DNA of 64,000 nucleotides from Daucus carota subsp. sativus (taxonomy: Eukaryota > Streptophyta > Magnoliopsida > Apiales > Apiaceae). Below, piece by piece: positions 11,641-23,763 of the stretch. A program made the translations under genes and the position numbers. Every line of letters starts with the position of its first letter. Position 1 is the stretch's first letter. Under the pieces are notes generated by a model. That model saw only the letters and a list, made by a program, of their open reading frames with translations. It did no database searches and was not told the origin of the DNA. The stretch lies in the NCBI RefSeq assembly GCF_001625215.2, contig NC_030385.2, positions 37,535,598 through 37,599,597 of the forward strand, in the 5' to 3' direction.

Positions 11641-14201
11641 TTAACGAGGGATGCTTGATGGGCGCAACAAACTGATTGTACTTGAGTTATATTGTTCCGA
11701 TTCACTCCCATTATTACTGTAAGAACTTAACTGAATTTCATATAGATCCGAATACTGAATCTCAGTATGACCAATTAAACTGGTGGTCTCTTCACTGGCA
11801 TGCTGATTAGTCCATGGATGTTTAGTAGATTTTCTCAATCTTTCTATTTCCATTGAAACTTCCTTCATTGTTGGCCTGTCTTTACTATTAAGGCTTAGGC
11901 ACCTCTTCACAAGTTGAGCAGCTGTTTCAAGTTGCTCGACTGCCACTTCCTTCACTAATCGAGGCTCCAGGATTAGAAAAAGCCGTTTTTCATTTACAGA
12001 GGTAATGAAATATGTAGCTAGGTTCCTTTCTTCAGGGGATCTGTCCATAGATATTGGTTTTCTCCCTGTTAACAGCTCCGCAAGGACCACTCCAAAACTA
12101 TAAACATCACTTTTATCTGTCAACTGGCCTGAGTGAAAGTATTCAGGGTCCAAGTACCCCAAGGTCCCCTGGACTAATGTTGTCACTTGAGTTTGATCTA
12201 AAGGTACAAGCCTTGATGCTCCAAAATCCGAAATTTTAGCCACATGATTATCATCGAGTAATATGTTGGCTAACTTGACATCTCTATGGATGACGGGTAT
12301 GGAAGCTGCAGAGTGAAGGTATGCAAGAGCGCCAGATGATTCAGCAGCAATCCTTAGCCTGTTTTCCCAAGACAGCCATGGCATGCCACCATCTCTGCCA
12401 TGGACATGTTCCAATAAGGTACCATTTGAGACAAACTCGTAAACCAACAAAGGTACTTCACACTCTAAACAACACCCCATAAGTTTAACAACATTTCTGT
12501 GGTTAACTTGTGTAAGGATCACCATCTCGTTGATAAATTGCTCTATCTGACTCTGATCGATTATTTTAGACCTTTTAATTGCAACTACGCGTTGATCTGG
12601 TAGAATTCCTTTGTACACTATACCATAACCCCCCTGTCCAAGGATCCTGTCAGAGGCATAATTATTTGTTGCTTTCTTCAGTTCTTCATCAGTGAAAAGT
12701 TTTGATGACTCAATGGTAACACCCTCCTTTGACGTATTTTTTTGGTTTAACAGAAGACCTCCGTTTTGCTGGAAAAACTTCTCTCTTGATTGAGTGTATT
12801 TTCGTTTCTTCATCACAAAGTATATCCAACTAGCAACAGCGATTAAGGATATGAAACCGAATGACATACCTGCATGCAACCCGTGATAATTTGGGTGATG
12901 AACAGAATATAATATTGTACTAATATATTTATTATAATGTCTCATTGTGAATTTATCTCCCCTTCAAAGCAATTAATGACAGATTGTTACCTAGGATGAA
13001 CTTGAGCAGGGGAAACTTGGAGCTTTTAGCAACGCAACCACTGCCATTTTTCCTGCCATCGCCGTCATGATCACCTGGACAAGAACATGTGTAACTCCCT
13101 GCAACATTTTTGCATTTTTTCACACAATCATTCTTGGTCGGATCTGCACATTCATCAATATCTACAAAAAGAAGAAAGGAGAAGTAAGAATTCAAGTCAT
13201 GTTATATTATGCAGCTATGATAAAATCAGGTACGAAATAATCCAAATGAATATGAAACATATCACTGACTTACCTTTACATCCCGGGCTGAGATATGGAT
13301 TACCCTCATAACCCGGTTCACAACTGCAACGGTAGCCACCTGATCTCACATCTGTATCAACGCAGTAGCTATACGCGTGTTTGCAAGCAAAAGTATCAGG
13401 GTCTTGAGCTGCTACAGAACAATTTTTAGGTCTGTCGATCACCCAGTCGAGTACTAAAGGGACAGTATCCTCGATCTTACTCTTCAAGTTTGGATCTTTA
13501 AGATCTGAAAGAAGACTATAATTGAACTTGTTTCTTTCCCCCAAAAACGCATAGCTGCAAGGGTTAAAAGCCGAGACATTTAAATGGTTGTCATAGCTTT
13601 TGAGCAAGATGTTGAAGAAATTGTAAATATTGAAAGATACTTGGCAACAGCCTGTGCCGAAACATCCATCTTTATCAACTTCCTCCGCATTCCTACATGT
13701 AGTACCACATCCTTTACGCAGACCAGCGTCTGCTACAAAATCCGCATCATCATCACAACCAACAACGGTGAACAAATTGGCACTCGAATATGAGTATGGA
13801 GTTCCGTCCACTTCAGTTGATCCACGGGACTCTCTGTAAACCAAGCCAGACTGATTATAGCACTTCTCAGCCACGTTATTACTGACGCGGAGCTCGTTGT
13901 CTGATATATCAAAAATCTCGATGTTCTTCCAGGATCTTATCAAGGCCTTGGGAGGATTAGTAGAAGTGTTGCAGATAATATCAAACCCGAAATCTCTGAA
14001 ACATCTGGGACCTTCGTTCCCTTCTGGTTGGATGCCAAAGGGATAGGGTACTTTGAGATCTCCGCATTGACTTTGACATCCCGGCTTTGCAATGTCTTGG
14101 ACATTCATGATTGTGTGACTCGTGCTGTTATCAATGGTGGCCGCTTCTAGCACTCCAGCACAAACAAGCAAGACAAAAACCAACCGCATTTCGGTTTTCA
14201 T
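11641..14201 (-). CDS. wall-associated receptor kinase (WAK), array member 3
   Basis: Exons 13274-14201, 12991-13161 and 11641-12869 join in phase 1 to give 775 aa. A short signal peptide is followed by the galacturonan-binding WAK domain ([16 protein letters not shown]), an EGF-like repeat ending YLSPGCKG, and a Ca-binding EGF exon starting DIDECADP. The TM helix is near 367-386 ([15 protein letters not shown]), followed by the conserved juxtamembrane segment ELKKATNNY. The kinase is complete: GQGGYG loop, Lys465, HRD Asp563, DFG Asp581, DPE. It is an RD-type kinase predicted to be active at the plasma membrane. Two nearby ATGs (codons 1 and 5) could serve as start. It is the cleanest intact copy next to the broken member 2. 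Confidence 0.93.
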
Positions 14202-15033
14202 TTTAAGAAGTATAGTATTTCCGAGTTTATTGATTTATAAACATTCGGAGTTTATAGTAATAAGATAAGAAAAGTCTTACCTGTTCCTGAGGTCTTGTAT
14301 TAAAGGCTGTTTGTAGAAGTTAACAGGAAAGTTCTTTATCTTGAAAACTTTTTAGCAACTAAAGCAAAACTATATTTAGTGTTGCTTCTTGGTTGATTAT
14401 TTTGCAATGAAGCCATTTTTGACCAAACTATTATTTTTGATTCGGAATAATTAGGTAAACAGACATTAGCGTTTAATGAGTTCTATATTATGAATTTAAT
14501 AAACTTGGTATTCCTCTCGTGGCCAACTCTGTCTCATACAAATTTCAGAGAACACGGTGTTCGATTTAGTAGACCCTCTGTACAATACTAGTTTCTGCAG
14601 ACTTTTCAACTATGGGTAAATGGAACTTTTTCTTAAAAACGAAAGAGTTGAATGGTTCTTGTGTCCCTAAAGCAAGACATAAGTTCATTGTTCAAGGGAT
14701 TCCAGAATACCATATTTAGTGATATACTGATTAATTTCGAATCAAGCTGAGCTTCACATTATCATGTTGAAAACAAATAATTCGTATATAATTTTCTCCA
14801 CCTGGCCCATGGAACCTGGCCCTGGCTAGACCTTATTTTATTCGACTAATGCATAAAAAATGGAACATTAACATCATTCAAACACAACAAACTAGATTAA
14901 ATTGCACTAATAACTTTTAACAAATGCATCTACAGGTCTGCTTAATGTACATGTAAACTGCACGTTGTCGACTTATTGTTTATATAACTTATGCAAATCG
15001 TGATGATATATGATTTTCTATCTCAGTGAGGTC
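14202..15033. other. intergenic region between WAK 3 and WAK 4
   Basis: AT-rich spacer with the WAK 3 upstream region (TATA-like 'tttataaat' motifs on the minus strand near 14230-14240) and the WAK 4 3' flank. No ORF, repeat or RNA gene is evident. Confidence 0.6.
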
Positions 15034-17745
15034 TCAACGAGGGCTACTTGATGGGAGCAACAAACAAGCAGTTCCCGAGCTATTTTGTTCCGAGTCCTCC
15101 AGAATATCATTGGAAGAGCTTAGCTGGATTTCAGAAAAATCTGAAACTGGAGCTTCGTTACTACTTATCAAGCTTTCATTTTCGTCGTGGCCACGCTGAT
15201 CAGCCCAAGGATGTTTGGTACAATTTCTTAAACCTTCGAGTTCCATCGTAACTTCCTTCATTGTAGGTCTTTCTTCTCCAATAAGGCTAAGGCACCTCTT
15301 CACAAGTCGTGCAGCTGCTTCGAGTTGGTCTACTGTCCCTTCTTTCACCACTCGTGGCTCCAGGATTTTAAAAATGCGATTTTCATTCAGAGAGGTGATG
15401 AAGTATGTAGCTAGGTTTACATCCTTGGGGGATCTCTCCGCGCAAATTGGTTTTCTTCCTGTTAAGAGCTCTGCGAGGACCACTCCAAAACTATAAACAT
15501 CGCTTTTGTCAGTCAGCTGGCCTGTGTGGAAGTATTCGGGATCCAAGTACCCCAAGGTCCCTTGAACCAATGTTGTCACTTGGTTTTTATCCAGAGGCAC
15601 AAGCCTTGATGCTCCGAAGTCTGAAATTTTGGCCACATGACGATCATCCAGTAAAATGTTGGCTAATTTGACATCTCTATGAATGACCGGCATGGAAGCT
15701 GCAGAGTGTAGATATGCAAGGGCGCCAGATGATTCAGCAGCAATTCTCAACCGGTTCTCCCAAGACAACCATGACATGCCTCCTTCTATACCGTGGACAT
15801 GATCGAATAAGGAACCATTTGAGACAAACTCATAAACCAGTAGAGGTACTTCACACTCTAAACAACAGCCCAGAAGTTTAACTACATTTCTGTGGTTAAC
15901 TTGCGTGAGAATCACCATCTCATTGATAAATTGATCGATTTGACTCTTATCCATTACTTTAGACTTTTTAATAGCAACTACACGTTGATCAGGTAAAATT
16001 CCTTTGAACACTACACCATAACCACCCTGGCCAAGGATCCTATCAGCGGCATAGTTGTTGGTGGCTTTCTTCAGCTCTGCATCCGTGAAAACTTTTTTGG
16101 ACTCAACAGCATTGCCCTCCTTTGAAATGATTTGCTGTATTAACAGGAGACCACCGTTTTGTTGGAAAAACTTTTCTCTCAGTTGAGTGTGCTTTCGCTT
16201 CTTGATGGTGCAGAATAACCAATTTATTGCAATAACTAAGGAGGTGAAGCCGAATGTCATACCTTGCAAAGCATAATAATTTGAGTTATGAATAAAGGTA
16301 AAGTGATTTCAAAAAAAATATATAAAGTGGACTATTAACATTTTCCTAATACATAGTGTGATAAAGCTTTTGCAAAGAGATAAGGTGTTCACATTAGACT
16401 TAATTAGCAGATTCCTATTATGTTCTGTTTATTACTTCCGCCGTGTGATGAATTGGTTGTGATTCGTATTAGATTTTGCAAAGACAGCAAAGTATTACCT
16501 AAGATGAACTTGACCAAGGGGAACTTGGAGCTTTTAGCAACGCAACCACTGCCACCTTTCCTGCCATCACCCTCATAACCATGTGGACAAGAACATGTAT
16601 AACTACCTATATTATTATTGCAGGTCTTCTCACAATCGTTCTTTGTTGAATCTGCACATTCATCTATATCTGGAAGCGGGAAAAAATTGAATGATTATTG
16701 TGAAGATATAAAATCCAATTTAACACTCTTAAGACTGTATGGTTAACTCTCTTCAAGAAGGATTGAGGAGAGCTTTTGCCAAGATTATAACATGTAGCAT
16801 ATAATTACCTTGGCATCCTGGGCTGAGATATGGATTACCCTCGTAACCTTTATTACAGCTACACCGGTAGCCACCAGAACTTTTACCTGCGTCTCTGCAG
16901 TGGCTATTGTTATATCTGCAAGCAAAAGAATGAGAGTCCTGAGCTGCCTGAGCACAAGTTTTATTTTCATCAATCACCCAGTCAAGTACTACAGGGACAG
17001 TAGCCTCGGTCTTATTTTGGAAGGCTGTATCCTTAAGATCCTCAAGACCACGGAACTTGAACATGTTTTTTTCACCCAAAAAAGCATAGCCGCACGAATC
17101 AAAAGACGAGGTGCTGTTTGTATGGTTGTTATAGCTTTCGAGGTAGGCATCAAAGTACTTGTGAACCTTAACGGATACTTGGCAGCAGCCGGTGCCTAAA
17201 CACTCGCCTTCACGAACTTCCTCCGCATTATGGCATGTGGTTACGCATCCTTTAGGTAGATAATCATCTACAGCCTGATAGATGTTTCCACGGTCATCAC
17301 AACCAACAACGGTGAACACATTTGCGTCAGAAAACGTGTATGGAGTTCCACTTAAATTATATGATGCAGGTTTCCAACTGTCAAGTAGAGAGCCTTTATC
17401 ATAGCAATATTTAGCCACAACATTATCAACACGCAGCTCGCTGTCTGATATATCAAAAATCTGAATGTTACCATCTTGTACGAAGGCCTTGGGAGGATTG
17501 GTAGAATGGTCGCAGGTGATCTCAAACAAGGAATCTCTGGAACAGCCGGAGCCTTTAGAGTTAATCCCAAAGGGATATGGTACTTTCAAGTTTCCACATT
17601 GGCTTGGGCATCCTGGCTTTGTAAAGTTTCCAACCTTCATAATGGTGTGATTGGTGTTGGTACCCATAGTAGCAGTATGCCCTGACCCTGAGGCCTGTGC
17701 TTCAAGTCCCCGAGCACAAAAAAGCAAAACAAGGAGCAGGTACAT
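15034..17745 (-). CDS. wall-associated receptor kinase (WAK), array member 4
   Basis: Exons 16809-17745, 16499-16669 and 15034-16262 (phase 1) give 778 aa. The N-terminus [16 protein letters not shown] is a typical signal peptide. The WAK domain ([16 protein letters not shown]), EGF, Ca-binding EGF (DIDECADS), TM (about 370-389) and kinase follow. Kinase residues are present: GQGGYG loop, Lys468, HRD Asp566, DFG Asp584. The exon 3 acceptor is 'gcaag' rather than the 'gcag' of members 1-3, a change shared with member 5. Together with the shared C-terminal ending LLLPSSSPR, this makes members 4 and 5 the closest pair and probably the latest duplication of the array. Confidence 0.93.
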
Positions 17746-18563
17746 TTCTTCTCTATTTTGCAGAACTCTAATTCAGGAGAGGGCTGCATGGTACATGAAT
17801 ATGCCTCTGTTTTTAAGATACTCGAAAGCTAATGGCCTGCCATCCACCAAACACTTGATTTTATTTTATTTTTGCCAAGTCATCTTACACTAATCTCATT
17901 CACATGATATGCTCAGACGTTTTTTACATTACCTTTAGGTAAAGTAAGACTGCAACATATATTTTTTATGTTGGAATTATTGAAAGAACAAGACATGCGT
18001 AAATAAACAATTGAACATGACAAGGTGATGAGACCTGAGAGGAGAGAAGAACGGACCCTCAGCCTCATGTATAAAATAAGCGGCCTCGTGGTTCATGTAA
18101 GATAAAATAAGTAAATTCGCAATTGGTGTAGAATGGTTTTTTTTTTCTTTTCAAACAATTGGTGCAAAGTTGGCCTTAAAGTAAACTGTAATTTTGATTT
18201 GGTCAGGCCAGACCACGTAAATCTGAGGAGATAGCTACTACGATATCATCCGCTACTGAATTTATTAAAATAATTTTAAAGATCAAAATCTTGTGCAACC
18301 CATGTGATAAACTCGAGTTTAAGATACAACGACAGAGCTACAAACACTCCGCTACATCACTACTTTCTGAACTTCTTAAACCAACTGTCTAAACTGTGCA
18401 CCTGAAACCCGCTAAAAACTGGAACAACATTATTCATACACGATTGGTGCCGAATCCTACCAGAGATAGAAAATATAATATAAATGCATCTTGTGTGCTT
18501 ATTGTATATAATACTAATGCATATATAAATCATGATCATTGATCTATCTATCTCAATGAGGTC
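17746..18563. other. intergenic region between WAK 4 and WAK 5
   Basis: AT-rich spacer with no recognisable gene or bordered transposon. It holds the WAK 4 promoter side and the WAK 5 3' flank. Confidence 0.55.
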
Positions 18564-21307
18564 TCAACGCGGGCTGCTTGATGGGAGCAACAAACTAGCA
18601 GTTCCCGAGCTATATTGTTCCAAGTCATGAACAGTATTGTTGTAAGAGCTTAACTGGATTCCATACAAATCTGAATATGGAGCTTCGGCAGTACTTGCCA
18701 AGCTTTCATTTTCTTCATAGCAATCCTGATTAGCCCAAGGATGTTTAGTAAAATTTCTTAAACCTTCTAGTTTCATTGTAACTTCCTTCATTGTAGGTCT
18801 TTCTTCACCAATAAGGCTAAGGCACCTCTTCACAAGTTGTGCAGCTGCTTCAAGTTGGTCTATTGTCCCTTCTTTTACCACTCGAGGCTCAAGAATTTGA
18901 AAAATGCGATTTTCATTCAAAGAGGTGATGAAGTATGTAGCTAGATGTACGTCTTTGGGGGATCTCTCCATGCAAATTGGTTTTCTCCCTGTTAAAAGCT
19001 CAGCGAGAACCACTCCAAAACTGTAAACATCACTTTTGTCGGTCAGCTGGCCTGTGTGGAAGTATTCAGGGTCTAAGTACCCCAAGGTCCCCTGGACTAA
19101 AGTAGTCACTTGGTTTTTGTCCAAGGGTACAAGCCTTGATGCTCCGAAATCTGATATTTTGGCCACATGATGATCGTCCAGTAAAATGTTGGCTAACTTG
19201 ACATCTCTATGAATGACGGGCATGGAAGCTGCAGAGTGTAGATATGCAAGGGCGCCAGATGATTCAGCAGCAATTCTCAACCGGTTCTCCCAAGACAACC
19301 ACGACATGCCTCCTTCTATACTGTGGACATGATCGAATAAGGAACCATTTGAGACAAACTCATAAACCAGTAGAGGTACTTCACACTCTAAACAACAGCC
19401 CAGAAGTTTGACTACATTTCTGTGGTTAACTTGCATAAGAATCATCATCTCATTGATAAATTGATGAATTTGACTCTTCTCCATTACTTTCGACCTCTTA
19501 ATAGCAACTACACGTTGATCAGGCAAAATTCCTTTGAACACTACACCAGAACCACCCTGGCCAAGGATCCTTTCAGCGGCATAATTGTTGGTGGCTTTTT
19601 TCAGTTCTGCATCAGTGAAAAGTTTAGTCGACTCAACAGCACTGCCTTCCTTCAAAATGCTTTGCTGTTTCAACAGGAGACCGCCGTTTTGGTGGAAAAA
19701 CTTTTCCCTGAGCTGGGTGTGTTTTCTTTTCTTAATGGAGCAGTAGAGCCCATTTATTGCAACGATTAAGGAGGTGAAACCGATTGTCATACCTTGCAAA
19801 CCACCGAACGTGCGGTGTTTTCTAATTAGTAATTTGAGTAAAGAATACAGATAGAGTTCCATTTATCAAAAAAAATGATAAGAGTTTTAACATTTTGCTA
19901 ATATACCAAGTAATATAATTGCTTCTGTCATGCGAATAAATTGGTTGTGATTCTATTTAAGATCTTGCAAAAAACGTAACAGAAAAAGAGCCAATCCTAA
20001 TTTCTACCATAACTAACCCATGCGTATATTAATGTTTGTGGGAGTTTGGGGGTGCCTCAATTTTTAACTTCTGAAGGAGTGTTACCTAAGAAGAACTTGA
20101 GCATGGGGAATTTGGAACTTCTAACAACGCAACCGCTGCCGCTTTTCCTGCCATCGCCGTCATAACCATGTGGACAAGAACATGTATAATTACCTGGAGT
20201 ATTATTGCAAGTCATCGTACAATCGTTTTTTGGATCTGCACATTCATTTATATCTGGAAGAGGAAAAAACATAAGAATATAGGTTTAAGATAAATGATCC
20301 AATTTAATCCTCCTAAGACTGTAAGGCATGAAACTACATATGGTATCAATTATACCTCTTCCTAACACTAATATATAATTACCTTGGCATCCTGGGCGGA
20401 GATATGGATTACCCTCGTAACCTTTATTACAGCTACATCGGTAACCACCAAAACGCGTACCTGCTTCACTGCAATGGCTATTGTTATATCTGCAAGCGTA
20501 AGAGCTAGAATCTTGCCTTGCTTGAGCACAAGTTTTATTGTCACCAATCACCCAGTCAAGTACTACAGGGACAGTAGCCTTGGTCTTATTTTTGAAGGAT
20601 GTATCATTAAGATCTGAAAGACCACCGAAGTTGAACTTGTTTTTTTCAGCCAAAAATGCATAGCCGCACGAATCAAAAGACGAGGTGCTGTTTGTATGGT
20701 TGTTATAGCTGTCAAGGTAGATATCATAGTACTTGAGAACCTTAATGGATACTTGGCAGCAGCCTGTGCCTAAACACTCGCCTTCACGAACTTCCTCCGC
20801 ATTGTGGCATGTGGTTATGCATCCTTTAGGGAGATAATCATCTCTAGCCTGGTAGATGCTTCCACGGTCATCACAACCAACAACGGTGAACACATTGGCG
20901 TCAGAAAACGTGTATGGAGTATCACTTAAATCAAATGATGCAGAATTCCAACTGTCAAGAGAGCCTTGATCATAGCAATATTTAGCCACAAAATTACTAA
21001 CACGCAGCTCGCTGTCTGATATATCAAAAATCTGAATGTTACCATCTTGTACGAAGGCCTTGGGAGGGTTGGTAGAATGGTTGCAGGTGATCTCAAACAA
21101 GTAATCTCTGGAACAGCCGGAGCCTTTAGAGTTAATCCCAAACGGATATGGTATTGTCAAGTTTCCGCATTGGGTTGGGCATCCTGGCTTTGTAAACTTT
21201 CCAGCCTTCATAATGGTGTAATTGGTGTTTGCAGTATGACCTGAAGTGGCCAACTCTTGTGCTTCTAGCCTCCCAGTAAAAACAAGCAAGGCAAGAAGCA
21301 AGTACAT
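18564..21307 (-). CDS. wall-associated receptor kinase (WAK), array member 5
   Basis: Exons 20383-21307, 20086-20253 and 18564-19792 (phase 1) give 773 aa. I chose the ATG at 21307 ([16 protein letters not shown], signal peptide, aligned with member 4). The frame stays open upstream to 21442, but that extension runs into a Stowaway MITE and lacks a signal peptide. Domains: WAK ([16 protein letters not shown]), EGF, Ca-binding EGF (DINECADP, one codon shorter than in members 1, 3 and 4), TM about 365-384, kinase with Lys463, HRD Asp561, DFG Asp579. The glycine loop reads GQGGSG, Ser replacing the Tyr of its siblings, which keeps the GxGxxG pattern. It is the first gene of the array in the direction of transcription. 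Confidence 0.92.
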
Positions 21308-21354
21308 TTTTGTTATACTTTGCAAGTATATTCGGGAGACTAGACTTGTAGTGT

Positions 21355-21394
21355 TATTTATAGATACGGCTCGCGCATACCCTCTCTTTATATA
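21355..21394 (-). promoter_or_regulatory. two TATA-like boxes upstream of WAK 5
   Basis: On the minus strand CTATAAATA (21355-21363) lies 48 bp and TATATAAAG (21386-21394) 79 bp upstream of the ATG. The distal box includes the TA target duplication of the adjoining Stowaway MITE. Its spacing matches the WAK 2 box, so it may be the functional one. Confidence 0.4.
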
Positions 21395-21651
21395 CTCCCT
21401 CCGTCCCAAAATACTTGTCACATTTGGTTTTGTGCCGGTCAAATTGACTAAAGTTTGACTGGAATTTATTAATATTTTATCAATTGATAAAATAAAAAAA
21501 ATATATCACCGGAAATAACTTTTAATCTACTTTAAGATGTAATTTTCAGTTTTTTAAAATAATGAGTGATTGACTTATAATCTTTGGTCAAAACTTAGTC
21601 AATTTGACCAACAAAAATAGAAATGTGACAAGTATTTTGGGACGGAGGGAG
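21395..21651. mobile_element. Stowaway MITE 1
   Basis: The 257-bp element is flanked by TA dinucleotides (21393-21394 and 21652-21653). Its ends are CTCCCTCCGTCCC and GGGACGGAGGGAG, and the inverted repeat continues into the interior for about 30 bp. It has no ORF. TA duplication plus this terminus is diagnostic of Stowaway (Tc1/mariner-derived) MITEs. It sits 88 bp upstream of the WAK 5 start codon. Confidence 0.95.
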
Positions 21652-21695
21652 TAAAAGATACCAGCGCTTTGTAAATAATATATTACTATTTAATA

Positions 21696-22020
21696 CTCCC
21701 TCCGTCCCTCCCATTTCTTATCAAATGGGTTGGGCACGGAGGTTAAGAAATATGTATAAAGTATAAGAAATGGGTTGGGCACGGAGGTTAAGAAATATGT
21801 ATAAAGTAGTGGAAAAGCGGAAGAAAAGTGGGTGAAGTGGTGGGATCCATTGATTTTTAATGTATAAAAAGAAGATAGTGGAATAAAAGTAGTGTGAAAA
21901 GGAAAGAAAAATGGAGAAGTGGTGGGACTCATTAATTATTTTTGGTAAATTTTGAAATGTAAAGAATTGGATGGGACACCCAAAAAGGAAAGTGTAAAGA
22001 AATGGGAGGGACGGAGGGAG
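21696..22020. mobile_element. Stowaway MITE 2, with internal duplication
   Basis: A 325-bp element with ends CTCCCTCCGTCCC / GGGACGGAGGGAG, flanked by TA. Inside, a unit starting 'tgggttgggcacggagg' is repeated at 21726 and 21771 (45-bp period). It has no gene. It interrupts a sequence whose uninterrupted relative is seen near 22303-22325, giving a related empty site. Confidence 0.93.
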
Positions 22021-22299
22021 TAATAATTTACCAAATAATTATCAATATTAGATTCACAAAAACTAAAGTTAGTGTTACATGTAGCATTACCTATTACACA
22101 TCTAAATAATTATGAATTATAATAATGAGTTCATGTTATATGATTAGCCAAATTAATATTAATACAAAATTTTATTTAACCTCTGCCTTTCACAAAATTG
22201 TTATAAAGAATGATGGTGACAGTGGCATGACAAAAAGACTCACGAGATATTATAAAAAACTTAATAACAAATTAGTTTTAATTTTTTTAACTTAAAACC

Positions 22300-22761
22300 T
22301 CTATTACTATTCAATAATAATTTACTAAATATATTGATATTCACAAAAAGTCCAATTAGCGTCGCACATAATATTACTTATTTGACATGTAAAATAATTA
22401 TGAATCAAAAAAACTAAATTGCATTAAAGATTGAATACCCTCCCAGCCAATTTATATGTTTTGGTGTTAAATATTTTTTTTTACATCATTTTAGAATCAT
22501 AAACAACATAATGATTTTATTAAAATAAAACATACATTTTAAGATGAGTTCGTATTATGAGTTAATATGTATTTTGAGTATAATTAATTATTTTAAGAAA
22601 ATAAAATTTGAAACATGAATAAATATTAATATGTTAATACATCATAAATTTTGTGCCACAGTAATAATAGTTTAAATAAATATATTAAAAATTATTTTTC
22701 TAATAAATAATAAATTTAAAAAAATTATATGATCCCGTGTTTGGCACGAGTTATAAACTAG
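22300..22761 (+). mobile_element. Helitron-like element, non-autonomous
   Basis: The right end has CCCGTG, a short loop and CACGAG (imperfect hairpin), an AT spacer and CTAG at 22758-22761 followed by T, as at Helitron 3' ends. The proposed left end TCTATTACTATTC resembles the sequence around Stowaway 2 (21680-21695 plus 22021 onward), and similarity continues for about 100 bp ('aataatttac...aaataattatgaat'), so a second partial copy precedes it. The base before TC is C, not the expected A, so the 5' end is uncertain. Confidence 0.5.
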
Positions 22762-22864
22762 TATATATTAATGTCTGAAAATAGAAATTCTTAAACTACA
22801 CGAGCAAAGTAAAGATAAATTCAAAACTTTTAATTTTTTTGACAACTAAATATAGAATAGAAAA

Positions 22865-23748
22865 ATATATTGTAACAAGAACGCTTTGAAATTTTCTTAT
22901 CTCTACTATTCTCTCTCAAATTAGGGTTTTGAGAGTCGACTCCCAAAACTAGCCGTCACTTCTCCATTCTTCACCTTCATCCTCTTCATCCACCAAATCA
23001 TTTTCGCTCTCCCATCTTCTCCACTATTTACTAGTTTTTTGTTTTTCAATAAAATCGAGTGTTGCTTAAACCTCGAAGATTCCAATCGAGTTTTATTCTC
23101 GGATCTATTTCGGATTTGAGTTTGGGCTTGATTGTTTTCTGAATAAATCAGATCTTTTGAAATCAAAGATCCGATTGTGTTTTCCCGTCTCGCCTTTTGG
23201 CGTGTGTTGATTTAGTACCCCATTCTTGGGCGATTCTGCGTTGATATGTCGTTCTGTGTTATCAATGAGAATGATTGTGATGGAGTTTTGGGAGATCTGG
23301 CTTATCGCATCATTAATACTTTCGGCATGTTTATAGCTGGCTTCCGGCATGTAGATAGCTGGGGTATGCTTGGAACGGTGGCGATCGCATGTGCTCACCT
23401 TTCACAAATTATAGTTGTTCATTATTCGAGGACCCTTGTTCCTCATTGCTTAGTTTTTACAACTGAGTCGTCTGAACACCGCAACAGCCATGGAACTATT
23501 GTGAAGGTCAATTGTGAAGCTACCATTTTCGGGATTGATGTAGGCTGGATTACTCGAGAAGCCTTTGTATTCATTTTCAATTTCAAGAATCTTTGGATTC
23601 AGTTTGTTAAGCAGTCTGGAAACAATGCGGCTATTTGTTTAGCTCGTTTTATTGTTTATCAACCTGATTGCATTGTTAGTTGGGGAGTTGTCCCGACTAG
23701 ACTTGTTTTTAATTTAATGGAATGAATTTGCATTTTGTCAAAAAAAAA
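22865..23748 (+). mobile_element. TSD-flanked LINE derivative with poly(A)
   Basis: A perfect 15-bp target-site duplication (atatagaatagaaaa) lies at 22850-22864 and 23749-23763. The insert ends in a poly(A) run after 'gcattttgtc'. A plus-strand frame at 23246-23725 (159 codons) ends with a segment including FVKQSGNNAAICLARF and VVPTRLV, which resembles the C-terminal end of a LINE RNase H domain. The 5' 350 bp are non-coding, with a 'gggttttgagagtcgactccc' start like a LINE 5' UTR. At 884 bp it lacks endonuclease and reverse transcriptase, so it must have been mobilised in trans, as an internally deleted or SINE-like derivative. Confidence 0.8.
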
Positions 23749-23763
23749 ATATAGAATAGAAAA

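Noticed and set aside
21308-21442. Longer N-terminus for WAK 5 starting at 21442
   Set aside because: The extension is read through a Stowaway MITE and would bury the signal peptide, which aligns with WAK 4 at 21307.
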